This document shows, in pieces, positions 17,157-26,055 of a stretch of DNA of 64,000 bases. The position numbers and the translations under genes are program-made. How positions within the stretch are numbered: position 1 is the stretch's first letter; each line of letters starts with the position of its first letter. The notes below the pieces were generated by a model. That model worked only from the letters and a program-made list of their open reading frames with translations, made no database searches and was not told the DNA's origin. Origin of the DNA: Rhodospirillales bacterium Ga0074136 (GTDB lineage Bacteria; Pseudomonadota; Alphaproteobacteria; Acetobacterales; Acetobacteraceae); NCBI GenBank assembly GCA_001464375.1, contig LNEW01000163.1, positions 1-64,000 on the forward strand, read 5' to 3'.

Positions 17157-17261
17157 GCGGTCGGCGCAGACTATCCCGGATTGTGATGGTCATCGCTTCG
17201 GGTGGTCGGGTTGCGGGCGTGATACTGCGCTACGGCCATGGCGTCGACTGAGGTGGAGGAC

Positions 17262-17606
17262 ATGCTGGGATTCGTGCTCCGGACGGCGGTGGCCGCGGCT
17301 GCATTGTGGGTCGCGGTTGCAATCGTGCCCGGTTTGCAGGCGGCGGATGCCAAAGCGCTGGTGCTCGCGGCCGTGCTGCTCGGCGTGGTCAATGCGACCA
17401 TCCGCCCGGTCGCGCTGTTCCTGTCCATCCCGATCACCATCCTGACCTTCGGCCTGTTCATCCTGGTGGTGAATGCGGGGATGCTGTCGCTGGTCGCGCG
17501 TCTGGTGCCGGACTTCACGGTGTCCAGTTTTGCCTCCGCCGTGCTCGGGTCGCTGGTCGTGTCCATCGTCTCGGCCACCATCAACGGCGGCATGACGACC
17601 GGCTGA
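17262..17606 (+). CDS. YvlD/phage-holin-4 family membrane protein
   Basis: This is a 114-residue protein with four hydrophobic segments. TAVAAAALWVAVAIVPGLQ is followed by LVLAAVLLGVVNATIRPVA, then SIPITILTFGLFILVVNAGM, and the chain ends with SAVLGSLVVSIVSATINGG. NATIRP and the ITILTFGLFILVVNA block are the signature of the DUF360/YvlD family, annotated as the phage holin 4 superfamily but generally chromosomal and not lytic. I prefer the ATG at 17262 because GGAGG sits five bases before it. An in-frame ATG at 17238 would add eight residues. Its function is not established. Confidence 0.8.
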   Translation: MLGFVLRTAVAAAALWVAVAIVPGLQAADAKALVLAAVLLGVVNATIRPVALFLSIPITILTFGLFILVVNAGMLSLVARLVPDFTVSSFASAVLGSLVVSIVSATINGGMTTG

Positions 17607-17679
17607 CGCGCGGCTCCGGCAGCGCGGCAACCCTTGCCCGCGCGCGGCGTTACCCTGCCGCCGAATCAAGGGAACACAC

Positions 17680-20028
17680 ATGGCCGAGATCACCGGAAGC
17701 CAGGCAGGCGAGACCCTGTCGGGTGGACTGGCGGACGACATCATCACCGCCTTCGCGCCTGGTGCCGAGGCCGACAGCATCGTCGCGACGCGCATTGCCA
17801 CGAACCTGGCGAGGCCGATCACGGCGGCCGCGCCGCCGGACGAATCCGGGCGGCTGTTCATCCTGCAACGCGACGGGCTGCTCAAGGTCATGGACCTCGA
17901 GAGCGGGACCATCGCCGCCACGCCGGCGCTCGACCTCACGGGCCAGATCGCCATCGACGGCGAATCCGGGCTGCTCGGCCTCACCTTCCATCCCGACTTC
18001 GCGGCCAATGGGCGCTTCTTCGTGTTCCTGTCGCAGACCGGCGGCACCAGCGAGATCCGCGAATATCGCCTGGGCGCCGATGGCGTGGCGGTGCCCGACA
18101 GCGCGCGCACCATCATCGAGATCCCGCAGCCACCGTTCCCGAACCACAAGGGCGGATGGCTCGGCTTCGGACCGGACGGGATGCTGTACGCCACGGTGGG
18201 CGATGGCGACGCCCGCTCGGATCCGTTCAACAATGCGCAGAACCTCGACTCGCTGCTGGGCAAGGTGCTGCGGCTGGATGTGGACGGCGATGATTTCACC
18301 GCCGATCCACAGCGCAACTACGCCATCCCCGCCGACAACCCTTTCGTGGACGCCGCGGGGCTCGACGAGATCTACGCCTCCGGCCTGCGCAACCCGTTCC
18401 GCGCCGGCTTCGACCCGGCGACGGGGCGCTTCTTCGTGGGGGATGTCGGTCAGGCAGCGCGCGAGGAGATCAACATCGTCGCGGCCGGCGACAACCTGGG
18501 CTGGCGGCTCTATGAGGGCAGCGAGCCCTTCGCCTTTCCGACCGCGCCGACGACCGGCCTCACCTTCCCGATCCATGAGTACACGCACGCCTCCGGCGAT
18601 GGCTTCGCGGTCACCGGCGGGACGGTCTATCGCGGCCCGCAGGAAGCGCTGCACGGGCGCTACGTGTTCGGCGACTTCGTGTCGGGGCGGATCTTCGCAC
18701 TGGATGACACCGACGGCGACGGCACCTGGACGCGCACGGAGCTCACCGGGCTGATCACGGCCTCGGCTGGCACGGTCGGCCTGCCGGCCGCCTTCGCCAC
18801 CGCGCCGGATGGCGCGCTGCTGGTGGTGGACTATGACGGCGAGGTGTTCCGGCTCGACCCCGTGCTGTCCGGCCCGGCGGACGGCGCCGACCGCATCTTC
18901 GCCGGCGCCGGGCGGGACATCGTCTATGGCGGCGGCGGCAACGATACGGCGCAGGGCGGCACCGGCGACGACACCCTGCACGGCATGGACGGCGACGACC
19001 GCCTGTATGGCGAGGCCGATGCCGACCGCCTGTCCGGCGGGGCGGGGCGTGACGTGCTGCTGGGCGGGCAGGGCGACGACACGCTCGATGGCGGCGTCGG
19101 CGACGACCTGCTGGTTGGCGGCGACGGCAACGACCTGTTCCTGGTCGACGGACAAGGGGATCGGGTGGTCGAGGCGGCGACGGGCGGTGACGACACGGTG
19201 ATCGCCAGCGCGTCCTTCCGCGTGTCGGGCGGCATCGAGACGCTGGTTCTGTCGGAAGCGGCCGGCGCGGCGGGCGGCACCGCCGCCGGGACCGCCACCC
19301 GCATCCTCGGCAATGGCGCGGCGAACCGTCTGTTCGGCCTGGCTGGCGACGACACGCTGGAGGGCGGTGGCGGCGGCGATCTGCTCCATGGCGGCGCCGG
19401 CAGCGATCGCCTGGTGGGGGGTGCCGGTGCCGACACGCTGCGCGGCGGCGCGGGCGACGACACGTACATGGTGGACAGCCGCGCCGACCGGGTGGTCGAG
19501 GGGGCGGGCGGCGGGACGGATACGGTGATCGCGTCGGGTGCCGACGGCTACTGGTCGACGCCGGAGATCGAGGTGCTGGTGCTGACCGGCGCGGCGCGGT
19601 TCGGCGTGGGCAATGCCGCCGACAATACGCTGTACGGCAGCGACGGCGACGACCGGCTCTATGGGATGGCAGGGGCCGACCGCATCGAGGGCGGCACCGG
19701 CGACGACATGCTCTGGGGCGGCGCCGGCGCCGACGTCTTCGTCTTCGCGGCGGGGCACGGCAACGATGTCGTCATCGACTTCGAGTGGGGAACGGATGCC
19801 TTCGCGTTCAGCCACACCGGGTCAGTCGTCGCGGCGCAGGTCGCGGCCGGCTACCTGCTGACATTCGACACGGGCGACAGCGTGCTGCTGCGGGGCGTCG
19901 AGGCGCCGCCGTTGGGCGTGCCGGGAAGCGGAGGGATCGTGCTGGGTGGCGCGCAGCCTGCTGCGCTGTCGCTTGCCGGCGGCATGATCTCGGTAGCGGG
20001 ATCGCCGCCGACGGATTTCATGATGTAG
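17680..20028 (+). CDS. PQQ-type glucose/sorbosone dehydrogenase domain fused to RTX calcium-binding repeats
   Basis: This is a 782-residue two-part protein. Residues about 35-390 form a six-bladed glucose/sorbosone dehydrogenase propeller. Diagnostic segments are LLGLTFHPDF, NHKGGWLGFGPDGMLYATVGDGD, IYASGLRNPFRAGFDP and VGDVGQAAREEINIV, which usually hold PQQ and calcium. From about residue 400, repeated GGxGxDxLx nonapeptides occur in three groups (about 400-490, 560-610 and 645-690). These bind calcium and are typical of type I secreted proteins. There is no Sec signal, which fits C-terminal type I export. It probably oxidises a sugar or polyol outside the cell. No type I exporter genes are beside it. 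ATG 17680 follows an AAGGGAA ribosome-binding site. Confidence 0.88.
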   Translation: MAEITGSQAGETLSGGLADDIITAFAPGAEADSIVATRIATNLARPITAAAPPDESGRLFILQRDGLLKVMDLESGTIAATPALDLTGQIAIDGESGLLGLTFHPDFAANGRFFVFLSQTGGTSEIREYRLGADGVAVPDSARTIIEIPQPPFPNHKGGWLGFGPDGMLYATVGDGDARSDPFNNAQNLDSLLGKVLRLDVDGDDFTADPQRNYAIPADNPFVDAAGLDEIYASGLRNPFRAGFDPATGRFFVGDVGQAAREEINIVAAGDNLGWRLYEGSEPFAFPTAPTTGLTFPIHEYTHASGDGFAVTGGTVYRGPQEALHGRYVFGDFVSGRIFALDDTDGDGTWTRTELTGLITASAGTVGLPAAFATAPDGALLVVDYDGEVFRLDPVLSGPADGADRIFAGAGRDIVYGGGGNDTAQGGTGDDTLHGMDGDDRLYGEADADRLSGGAGRDVLLGGQGDDTLDGGVGDDLLVGGDGNDLFLVDGQGDRVVEAATGGDDTVIASASFRVSGGIETLVLSEAAGAAGGTAAGTATRILGNGAANRLFGLAGDDTLEGGGGGDLLHGGAGSDRLVGGAGADTLRGGAGDDTYMVDSRADRVVEGAGGGTDTVIASGADGYWSTPEIEVLVLTGAARFGVGNAADNTLYGSDGDDRLYGMAGADRIEGGTGDDMLWGGAGADVFVFAAGHGNDVVIDFEWGTDAFAFSHTGSVVAAQVAAGYLLTFDTGDSVLLRGVEAPPLGVPGSGGIVLGGAQPAALSLAGGMISVAGSPPTDFMM

Positions 20029-20109
20029 CGCAGACGCGCTTCGCCAGCGGATTGAACGGCCGGCGCGCTTCTGCAAGGGTGCACGCCTCTCGCCCGGGAC
20101 CCAGCGCAT

Positions 20110-21021
20110 ATGAGCACAGGCCTTCTCGCCCTGCTGGACGACGTCGCCGCCATCGCCAAGGTGGCGGCGGCATCGCTCGACGATGTCGCGCTGCAGGCCG
20201 GCAAGGCCGGCGCCAAGGCTGCCGGCGTGGTGATCGACGATGCCGCGGTCACGCCGCGCTACGTGGTGGGCTTCGATGCCAACCGCGAATTGCCGATCAT
20301 CGGGCGCATCGCGCTGGGGTCGCTGCGCAACAAGTTCCTGGTTCTGCTGCCCGCCGCGCTGGCGCTGTCGGCCTTCGCCCCCTGGCTGATCACCCCGCTT
20401 CTGGTTTTGGGCGGCATCTACCTGTGCTTCGAGGGCAGCGAGAAGGTGGCCGAATGGATCCGCCCGCATGCCCCCGAGGCCGCGACGAACGTCCCGCCGG
20501 TCGATGCCCTGCACCTCGAGAACGAACGCGTCGCCGGTGCCATCAAGACCGACTTCATCCTGTCGGCCGAGATCATGGCGATCGCGCTGGCCACCATGCC
20601 GCAGTCCAACATCTGGACGCAGGCGGCGGTGCTGGCACTGGTCGGCCTGGTGATCACGGCCGGCGTCTATGGCGTGGTCGCCATCATCGTGAAGGCGGAT
20701 GACGTGGGCGCGGCGATGGTCCGGCGCGGCATCGCGGCGGGTGCCATCCTGGTGCGCGGCATGCCGGTGGTGCTGAAGGTGCTGTCGGTCGTGGGCACCG
20801 CCGCGATGATCTGGGTCGGCGGCGGCATCATCCTGCATGGCATGGAGGAATTCGGCCTGGGCTGGCTGCCGCATCTGGCGCACGACATCGCGGCCGGCGC
20901 CGGGCGCGCCCTGGGCGGCGCCACGGTGGAGTGGGTGGTGAATGCGGCGCTGGCCGGCGTGGTGGGGCTGATGGTGGGCTTCGCGGCCATGCCCGTGCTG
21001 GGCCGCCTGCTGCACAAGTAG
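20110..21021 (+). CDS. DUF808 (YedI-like) family inner-membrane protein
   Basis: This is a 303-residue protein of the DUF808/YedI family. It begins with the conserved MSTGLLALLDDVAAIAKVAAASLDD-type helix, continues with KAGAKAAGVVIDDAAVTPRYV, and has several membrane segments (LLPAALALSAFAPWLITPLLVLGG, two around 185-215, and a C-terminal GVVGLMVGFAAMP). The KTDFILSAEIMAIALA stretch is highly typical. The function is unknown despite wide distribution. It stands alone on the plus strand and its stop is two bases from the convergent methyltransferase stop, leaving no room for an ordinary terminator. Confidence 0.88.
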   Translation: MSTGLLALLDDVAAIAKVAAASLDDVALQAGKAGAKAAGVVIDDAAVTPRYVVGFDANRELPIIGRIALGSLRNKFLVLLPAALALSAFAPWLITPLLVLGGIYLCFEGSEKVAEWIRPHAPEAATNVPPVDALHLENERVAGAIKTDFILSAEIMAIALATMPQSNIWTQAAVLALVGLVITAGVYGVVAIIVKADDVGAAMVRRGIAAGAILVRGMPVVLKVLSVVGTAAMIWVGGGIILHGMEEFGLGWLPHLAHDIAAGAGRALGGATVEWVVNAALAGVVGLMVGFAAMPVLGRLLHK

Positions 21022-21023
21022 CG

Positions 21024-21629
21024 TCAGGGTTTGCGCAGCACGGCGCGCACCACCTCCGCCAGGCCCTGGTGGCGCGGGCCTTCGTCCAGCGCCACCGTCC
21101 CCTCCAGCAGTTCCAGCACCTCCAGCCCGGCGAAATGCCGTTCGACCAGCGCGCGCGACCACAGCAGCGACGGATCCTTCGGCCCGCCGCTGCGCCGGCC
21201 TTCCTGCGCCGGCGTGAAGGCCTCCAGCAGCAGCAATCCGCCGGGCGCCAGCGCCCGCAGAGCCCCGGCGCTGGCCAAGGCACGATCCTCGGGCGGCAGG
21301 TGCACGAAGATCCAGGCGATCACATCGAAGCCCGCCACCGGCCAGGTCCAGCGCGCGACGTCCGCAGTGACCGTGGACAGCGCGACGCCGCGCCGCACGG
21401 CCAGGGCCTGCGCCTTGGCCAGGCCCACCCCCGACCAGTCGACCGACATCGCCTCCATTCCCTGTTCGGCGAGCCAGACGCCGTTGCGCCCTTCGCCATC
21501 GCCGACCGCCAGCGCGCGCAGCCCGCGCCGCATCCGGTGCGCCTGGGACAGCAGGAACAGGTTCGGCGCCTCGCCGAACTGGAAGCCGCCGCCGGCATAG
21601 CGTTCGTCCCAGGCCAGAGACGTACTCAC
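21024..21629 (-). CDS. Class I SAM-dependent methyltransferase
   Basis: This is a 201-residue methyltransferase. The N-terminal WDERYAGGGFQFGEAPN is typical of the TehB/thiopurine-like small methyltransferases. Motif I is ALAVGDGEGRNGVWLAEQG, and acidic motif II is in SVDWSG. DVIAWIFVHLP and APGGLLLLEAFTPAQ correspond to motifs IV and VI. The substrate is unknown, possibly a small toxic thiol or metalloid. The GTG start at 21629 overlaps the stop of the M23 peptidase gene (GTGA), so it is the last gene of an xseA-peptidase-methyltransferase operon read by coupled translation. Confidence 0.83.
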   Translation of the reverse strand: MSTSLAWDERYAGGGFQFGEAPNLFLLSQAHRMRRGLRALAVGDGEGRNGVWLAEQGMEAMSVDWSGVGLAKAQALAVRRGVALSTVTADVARWTWPVAGFDVIAWIFVHLPPEDRALASAGALRALAPGGLLLLEAFTPAQEGRRSGGPKDPSLLWSRALVERHFAGLEVLELLEGTVALDEGPRHQGLAEVVRAVLRKP

Positions 21630-22552
21630 GCGCCCAGCACCACCGGCTGCGGGTCGAGCCAGACCTGGTACCAGGACAGCGAGAAATGCAGGTGCGGCCC
21701 GGTCACGCGCCCGGTCGCACCCGACAGCGCGATGCGTTCGCCCTTGCCCACCATCTGCCCCTCCCGCACATCGATGCGCGAGAGATGGGCATAGAGCGAG
21801 TTCACGCCATGCCCGTGGTCGATCATCAGCAGGTCGCCGAAGAAGTGGAAGGACTCCGCCAGCGTCACGCGCCCCGGCGCGACGGCCAGCATCGGCGTAC
21901 CGGTCGGCACCGCGAAATCCAGCCCGTAATGCGGCTGGCGGGGCTGCCCGTTCAACACGCGTCGGCTGCCGAAGACGCCGGAGATCCGCCCGCTGGCCGG
22001 CGCGATGAAGCCGTGCGCGAAGCCGGTCAGCGCGCTGTCCGTCGCCCGCGCCACGCCCAGTCTTTCGCGTTCGCGCAGGATGCGCGCCAGCGTCGCCTCG
22101 TCGGGCGTGACCTGTGCCGGCGGCAGGCCGCTGATGCGCTGCTCCTGCCACTGCCGCCGCACGATGGCGAGCCGCCGGTCCTCCGCCCGCTGCCCGGGCT
22201 GCGTGACGCTCAGCACCGACGCCGCGCCATGGTCGCGCCCGAAGCCGAAGGCGAAGGCACCTTCCGCGGAGACACGCACCGCCCGCCCATCCAGCGCCAG
22301 CCGCGTGCCAGGCACCGCCTGTCCGACCACGAAGCCACCCTGCGTCAGGCCGCGTTCGGGGAAGGTGACGGCGGCGGCGGGGCGGGGGAGGAGCAGGGCG
22401 GGGGCGGCCAACAAGGCACGGCGCGGAAAGGCGGAGGGGCTCTGCCCCTGCGGACCACCCCGCCAAAGGCCTAAGGGCCTCTGGACACCTTGAGATTCGT
22501 CGGAGAATTCGGGGAGGGGCAAAGCCCCTGTCCGCGCTACCGCATCGCTCAC
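21626..22552 (-). CDS. M23 family metallopeptidase (secreted LytM-type)
   Basis: This is a 308-residue peptidase with a C-terminal LytM/M23 domain. The zinc site is formed by HYGLDFAVPTGTP (His and Asp) and GPHLHFS (HxH). It would cleave peptide cross-links in peptidoglycan, or regulate amidases, in the periplasm. The start is a GTG at 22552 overlapping the xseA stop. Residues about 18-42 are not family-like. They are the translation of a GC-rich dispersed repeat lying between the start and the real signal sequence (RRALLAAPALLLPRPAAA). An export signal preceded by a roughly 45-residue leader is unusual, so translation may really begin further in. Confidence 0.87.
   Translation of the reverse strand: MSDAVARTGALPLPEFSDESQGVQRPLGLWRGGPQGQSPSAFPRRALLAAPALLLPRPAAAVTFPERGLTQGGFVVGQAVPGTRLALDGRAVRVSAEGAFAFGFGRDHGAASVLSVTQPGQRAEDRRLAIVRRQWQEQRISGLPPAQVTPDEATLARILRERERLGVARATDSALTGFAHGFIAPASGRISGVFGSRRVLNGQPRQPHYGLDFAVPTGTPMLAVAPGRVTLAESFHFFGDLLMIDHGHGVNSLYAHLSRIDVREGQMVGKGERIALSGATGRVTGPHLHFSLSWYQVWLDPQPVVLGA
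22425..22530. repeat. Composite palindromic repeat inserted in the M23 peptidase leader
   Basis: This block contains three short palindromes: GGGGC-TCT-GCCCC, AGGCC-TAA-GGCCT (inside CCGCCAAAGGCCTAAGGGCC) and AGGGGC-AAA-GCCCCT. The arrangement resembles dispersed extragenic palindromic elements common in GC-rich alphaproteobacteria. It lies inside the reading frame of the M23 peptidase, right after the start codon, and keeps the frame open. Confidence 0.6.
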
Positions 22553-23994
22553 AGCAAGCTCCCCTGCCCCGGCGCCTGACCTTTCCGCCGCGCCGGCGCG
22601 CCATCCGCCGTCACGCGCGCCTCGCCATCCGCGAAGGCGAGGCGCAGCGGCTGGCCCGGCGCGACGCGCGCCGCCGCGGTGACGGCGTGGCCATCGCCGT
22701 CACGCACCAGCGCGAAGCCGCGCGCCAGGACGGATTGGTAGGATGCGCTGTCCAGCCGCGCTGCCAGGCCGTCGAGCAGCGTGCGCTTCTGCCGCAACAG
22801 GGCCTGCACCGGTGCGGGGGAGAGCCGCGTGATGGCCGGTGCGCGGGCGCGCCCATCCTGCTGGCGCGCCCAGGCTGCGGAAAGCCGCAGACTCAGCGCC
22901 TGGATGGCGGCGCGGCGTGCCAGGATGCCTTCCCGCGGGTGCGGCACGCGCAGCGCACCGATTGCCTGGCGGCGTGCCGTCAGCAGGGCGGCCAGCGCAC
23001 GCGGCAGGCGCCCGCCGATGTCGTCCAGGCGCTGGCGGGATTGCGCGACGCGGGCGGGCAGGTCGGGCAGGCCGCGTTCGGCGCGCAGCAGGCGCAGCCG
23101 CGCGGCGTTCAGCGTGCCGGCGGCGGCCTGCACCAGGCGCGCGCCGGTCTGCGCCAGGCCCGCCTGCAATTCCACGCGGGCCGGCACGGCCAGTTCCGCC
23201 GCGGCGGTCGGGGTGGGCGCGCGGCGGTCGGACGCGTAGTCGATCAGCGTGGTGTCCGTCTCGTGCCCCACCGCGCTGACCAGCGGGATCGAACAGGCCG
23301 CCACCGCGCGGAGAACGATCTCCTCGTTGAAAGCCATCAGGTCTTCCAGCGACCCACCGCCGCGCGCGACGATGATCACGTCCGGGCGCGGCACGCGGCC
23401 GCCGGGGGCGATGGCATCGAAGCCGCGAATGGCGGCGGCGATCTGCTCCGCCGCGCCCTGGCCCTGCACCACCACCGGCCACAGCAGGATGCGACGGGGG
23501 AAGCGCCGCGCGATGGTGGTGCGGATGTCCTGGATCACCGCGCCCTTCTCGGACGTCACGACGGCGATCACCTGCGGCAGGCGCGGGATCGCCCGCTTGC
23601 GCGCATCGTCGAACAGGCCTTCGTCCAGCAGGCGCTTGCGCAGCGCCTCGATCCTGGCGAGCAGCGCGCCCGCGCCGGCGTATTCGAGTCGTTCGATCAC
23701 CAGCTGGTACTTCGACCGATCAGCATAGGTCGAGATGCGGCCGGTCGCGATCATCTCGACGCCGTTCTCGGGCATGGTGCCGATGGTCCGGATGGCGGTC
23801 TTCCAGATCACCGCCTCGATCTTCGCATCCTGGTCCTTGAGCGACAGGTAGGTGTGGCCGGACGGGTAGCGCTTCAGCTCGGTGATCTCGCCGCGCACGC
23901 GCACGCGGCCGAAGGCGCCTTCCAGCGTCCGGCGAATGGCGCCGGCCAGGTCCGAGACGCTGTAGTCGGGGAGGTTGGTTGCAGGCGTGTCCAT
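22549..23994 (-). CDS. xseA: Exodeoxyribonuclease VII large subunit
   Basis: This 481-residue protein is the catalytic large subunit of exonuclease VII, which degrades single-stranded DNA from both ends. The N-terminal OB fold (SDLAGAIRRTLEGAFGRVRVRGEI) is followed by the catalytic core. That core carries AVVTSEKGAVIQDI, the motif VIIVARGGGSLEDLMAFN and VSAVGHETDTTLIDYASD, in which the HETD region is essential. The C-terminal half is a long coiled-coil region. The small subunit xseB is not in the window. Downstream genes overlap by four bases. The gene is divergent from purD across 48 bases that must hold both promoters. Confidence 0.95.
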   Translation of the reverse strand: MDTPATNLPDYSVSDLAGAIRRTLEGAFGRVRVRGEITELKRYPSGHTYLSLKDQDAKIEAVIWKTAIRTIGTMPENGVEMIATGRISTYADRSKYQLVIERLEYAGAGALLARIEALRKRLLDEGLFDDARKRAIPRLPQVIAVVTSEKGAVIQDIRTTIARRFPRRILLWPVVVQGQGAAEQIAAAIRGFDAIAPGGRVPRPDVIIVARGGGSLEDLMAFNEEIVLRAVAACSIPLVSAVGHETDTTLIDYASDRRAPTPTAAAELAVPARVELQAGLAQTGARLVQAAAGTLNAARLRLLRAERGLPDLPARVAQSRQRLDDIGGRLPRALAALLTARRQAIGALRVPHPREGILARRAAIQALSLRLSAAWARQQDGRARAPAITRLSPAPVQALLRQKRTLLDGLAARLDSASYQSVLARGFALVRDGDGHAVTAAARVAPGQPLRLAFADGEARVTADGAPARRKGQAPGQGSLL

Positions 23995-24042
23995 GGCGCC
24001 ACCCTATGCTAAGGCGCCCCGGATGCGGAACGGGGGCTTGGA

Positions 24043-25311
24043 ATGAAGGTTCTGGTGGTCGGCGGCGGCGGGCGGGAACACGCGCTGTGCTGGGCGATCG
24101 CGGCCTCGCCGCTGCTCACGCGGCTGTGGTGCGCACCAGGCAATGCCGGCATTGCCGAAGTGGCCGAATGCGTGGCGATCGGCGCCGAGGACATTCCCGC
24201 GCTGGTCGGATTCGCGCGCGACCAGGCGGTCGACCTGGTGGTCTGCGGGCCGGAGGCGCCGCTGACGCTTGGCCTGGCGGATGCGTGCGCGGTGGCGGGC
24301 ATCAGGTGCTTCGGACCATCGGCGGCGGCGGCGCAGCTGGAGGGCAGCAAGGCCTTCACACGCGAGGTCGCGGACGCCGCCGGCGCGCCTGGCGCGCGCT
24401 GGGCGCGTTTCACCGACCCGGTCGCGGCGCGCGCCTACATCCGCGCGCAGGGCGCGCCCATCGTCGTGAAGGCCGACGGCCTCGCCGCCGGCAAGGGCGT
24501 GGTGGTGGCCGCGACGGTCGCGGAAGCCGAGGCCGCCATCGCCGACATCATGGAATCGCGCATCCATGGCGAATCCGGCGCGACCGTGCTGGTCGAGGAA
24601 TGCCTGGTGGGGCAGGAGGTCTCCTTCTTTGCGCTGTGCGACGGCGCCACCGCGATCGCGCTCGGCGCCGCGCAGGACCACAAGCGCGTCGGGGATGGCG
24701 ACACCGGGCCGAACACCGGCGGCATGGGGGCCTATTCCCCCCCGCCGATCTTCACCGAAGCGCTGCGGGACGACGTCATGGCGCGCATCGTGAAGCCCGT
24801 GCTGGCCGAGATGTCGCGGCGCGGCGCGCCCTTCCGCGGCGTGCTTTTCGCCGGGCTGATGATCACGGCCCATGGTCCGCGGCTGATCGAATTCAACGTC
24901 CGCTTCGGCGACCCGGAATGCCAGGCGCTGATGGTGCGGTTGCGCTCCGATCTGTTGCCGGCGCTGCTGGCGGCCTGCGACGGTGAACTGGCGTCCTTCG
25001 ACCTGCGCTGGGACCCGGTGCATGCCCTGGTGGTGGTCATGGCCGCGCAGGGCTACCCGGGGGTCTATGCAAAGGGCAGCGAAATCCGCGGGCTTGAGCG
25101 CGCCGCGCAGATTCCCGGCGTGCAGGTCTTCCACGCCGGCACGGCACGCCGCGAGGACGGTGCGCTGGTGGCGACCGGCGGGCGCGTGCTGGGTGTCACC
25201 GGCACCGGCACTACGCTGGCGGAGGCGCAGGCAGCCGCCTACGCGGCGGTGGACGCAATCGACTGGCCAGGCGGGTTCTGTCGCAGGGATATCGGCTGGC
25301 GGGCGCTGTAG
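24043..25311 (+). CDS. purD: Phosphoribosylamine--glycine ligase (GARS)
   Basis: This 422-residue ATP-grasp enzyme joins phosphoribosylamine and glycine in the second step of purine synthesis. It opens with [17 protein letters not shown], the invariant N-terminal loop. It then shows [30 protein letters not shown] (ATP-binding), [23 protein letters not shown], and [12 protein letters not shown] (metal-binding residues). Length is normal for the monofunctional enzyme. It lies 48 bases from xseA in the opposite direction. The pairing xseA/purD is frequently seen in alphaproteobacteria. Confidence 0.97.
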   Translation: MKVLVVGGGGREHALCWAIAASPLLTRLWCAPGNAGIAEVAECVAIGAEDIPALVGFARDQAVDLVVCGPEAPLTLGLADACAVAGIRCFGPSAAAAQLEGSKAFTREVADAAGAPGARWARFTDPVAARAYIRAQGAPIVVKADGLAAGKGVVVAATVAEAEAAIADIMESRIHGESGATVLVEECLVGQEVSFFALCDGATAIALGAAQDHKRVGDGDTGPNTGGMGAYSPPPIFTEALRDDVMARIVKPVLAEMSRRGAPFRGVLFAGLMITAHGPRLIEFNVRFGDPECQALMVRLRSDLLPALLAACDGELASFDLRWDPVHALVVVMAAQGYPGVYAKGSEIRGLERAAQIPGVQVFHAGTARREDGALVATGGRVLGVTGTGTTLAEAQAAAYAAVDAIDWPGGFCRRDIGWRAL

Positions 25312-25350
25312 AGGCTGCGCGCCAGGCAGGCAACGCCCTCCCGGCAGCTG

Positions 25351-26055
25351 TCACCCCGCCCAGCGCGCCGCCGCCCCGCGCAGCCCCTGCGCCAGTGCGT
25401 TCACGCCCAGCACGATGGTCATCAGCACCATGCCGAGCGCCAGGGCCAGCGGCAGGTCGCCCTTCGATGTCTCGAGTGCGATCGCCGTCGTCATCACCCG
25501 CGTGAAACCTTCGATATTGCCGCCCACGATCATCACCGCGCCCACTTCCGCCGCGGCGCGGCCGAAGCCGGCCAGCAGCACGGTCAGCAGGGCGAAGCGC
25601 CCGTCCCACAGCAATGTCGGGATGGCGCGCGCGGTCGAGATGCGGAAGGACCTGAGTTGCTCCGCATATTCCTCCCACAGGCCCTCCAGCACCTGGCGCG
25701 CCAGGGCGGCGATGATGGGCGTGATCAACACCGCCTGGGCAATGACCATGGCGGACGGCGTGAACAGCAGGCCAAGCGGACCGAGCGGCCCGGAGCGCGA
25801 CAGCAGCAGGTAAACCAGCAACCCGCAGAGCACCGGCGGCAGGCCCATCAGCGCATTCAGCGCGACGATCACCGCGCCGCGGCCGCGGAAGCGCGCCACC
25901 GCGAGCAGCGCGCCCAGCGGCAGGCCGACCAGCGCCGCGACCAGCAGCGCCGCCAGGCTCACCTTCAGCGACAGCGCCACGACGCCGAGCAGCGCGGGAT
26001 CCGCGCCGGCCAGCAGGCCGAGCGCGGCGTGGAACGCGCTACCGAGGTCGCCCAT
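25351..26055 (-). CDS. Tungstate-type ABC transporter permease (TupB-like)
   Basis: This is a 234-residue permease with five to six membrane helices and the inner-membrane component domain. The segment AAAEVGAVMIVGGNIEGFTRVMTTAIALETSKGD is the highly conserved cytoplasmic loop of TupB/ModB-type oxyanion permeases, and VGGNIEG with IALETSKGDLPLALALG is specific to the tungstate group. The usual partners, a TupA binding protein and a TupC ATPase, are not adjacent. Instead the ATG overlaps the stop of a Bug binding-protein gene by one base. Either the partners are encoded elsewhere or this permease has been joined to another operon. Confidence 0.82.
   Translation of the reverse strand: MGDLGSAFHAALGLLAGADPALLGVVALSLKVSLAALLVAALVGLPLGALLAVARFRGRGAVIVALNALMGLPPVLCGLLVYLLLSRSGPLGPLGLLFTPSAMVIAQAVLITPIIAALARQVLEGLWEEYAEQLRSFRISTARAIPTLLWDGRFALLTVLLAGFGRAAAEVGAVMIVGGNIEGFTRVMTTAIALETSKGDLPLALALGMVLMTIVLGVNALAQGLRGAAARWAG

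Noticed and set aside
17262-17606. Prophage holin
   Set aside because: The YvlD-like protein carries a 'phage holin' family label but there are no phage genes around it, and the family is generally chromosomal.
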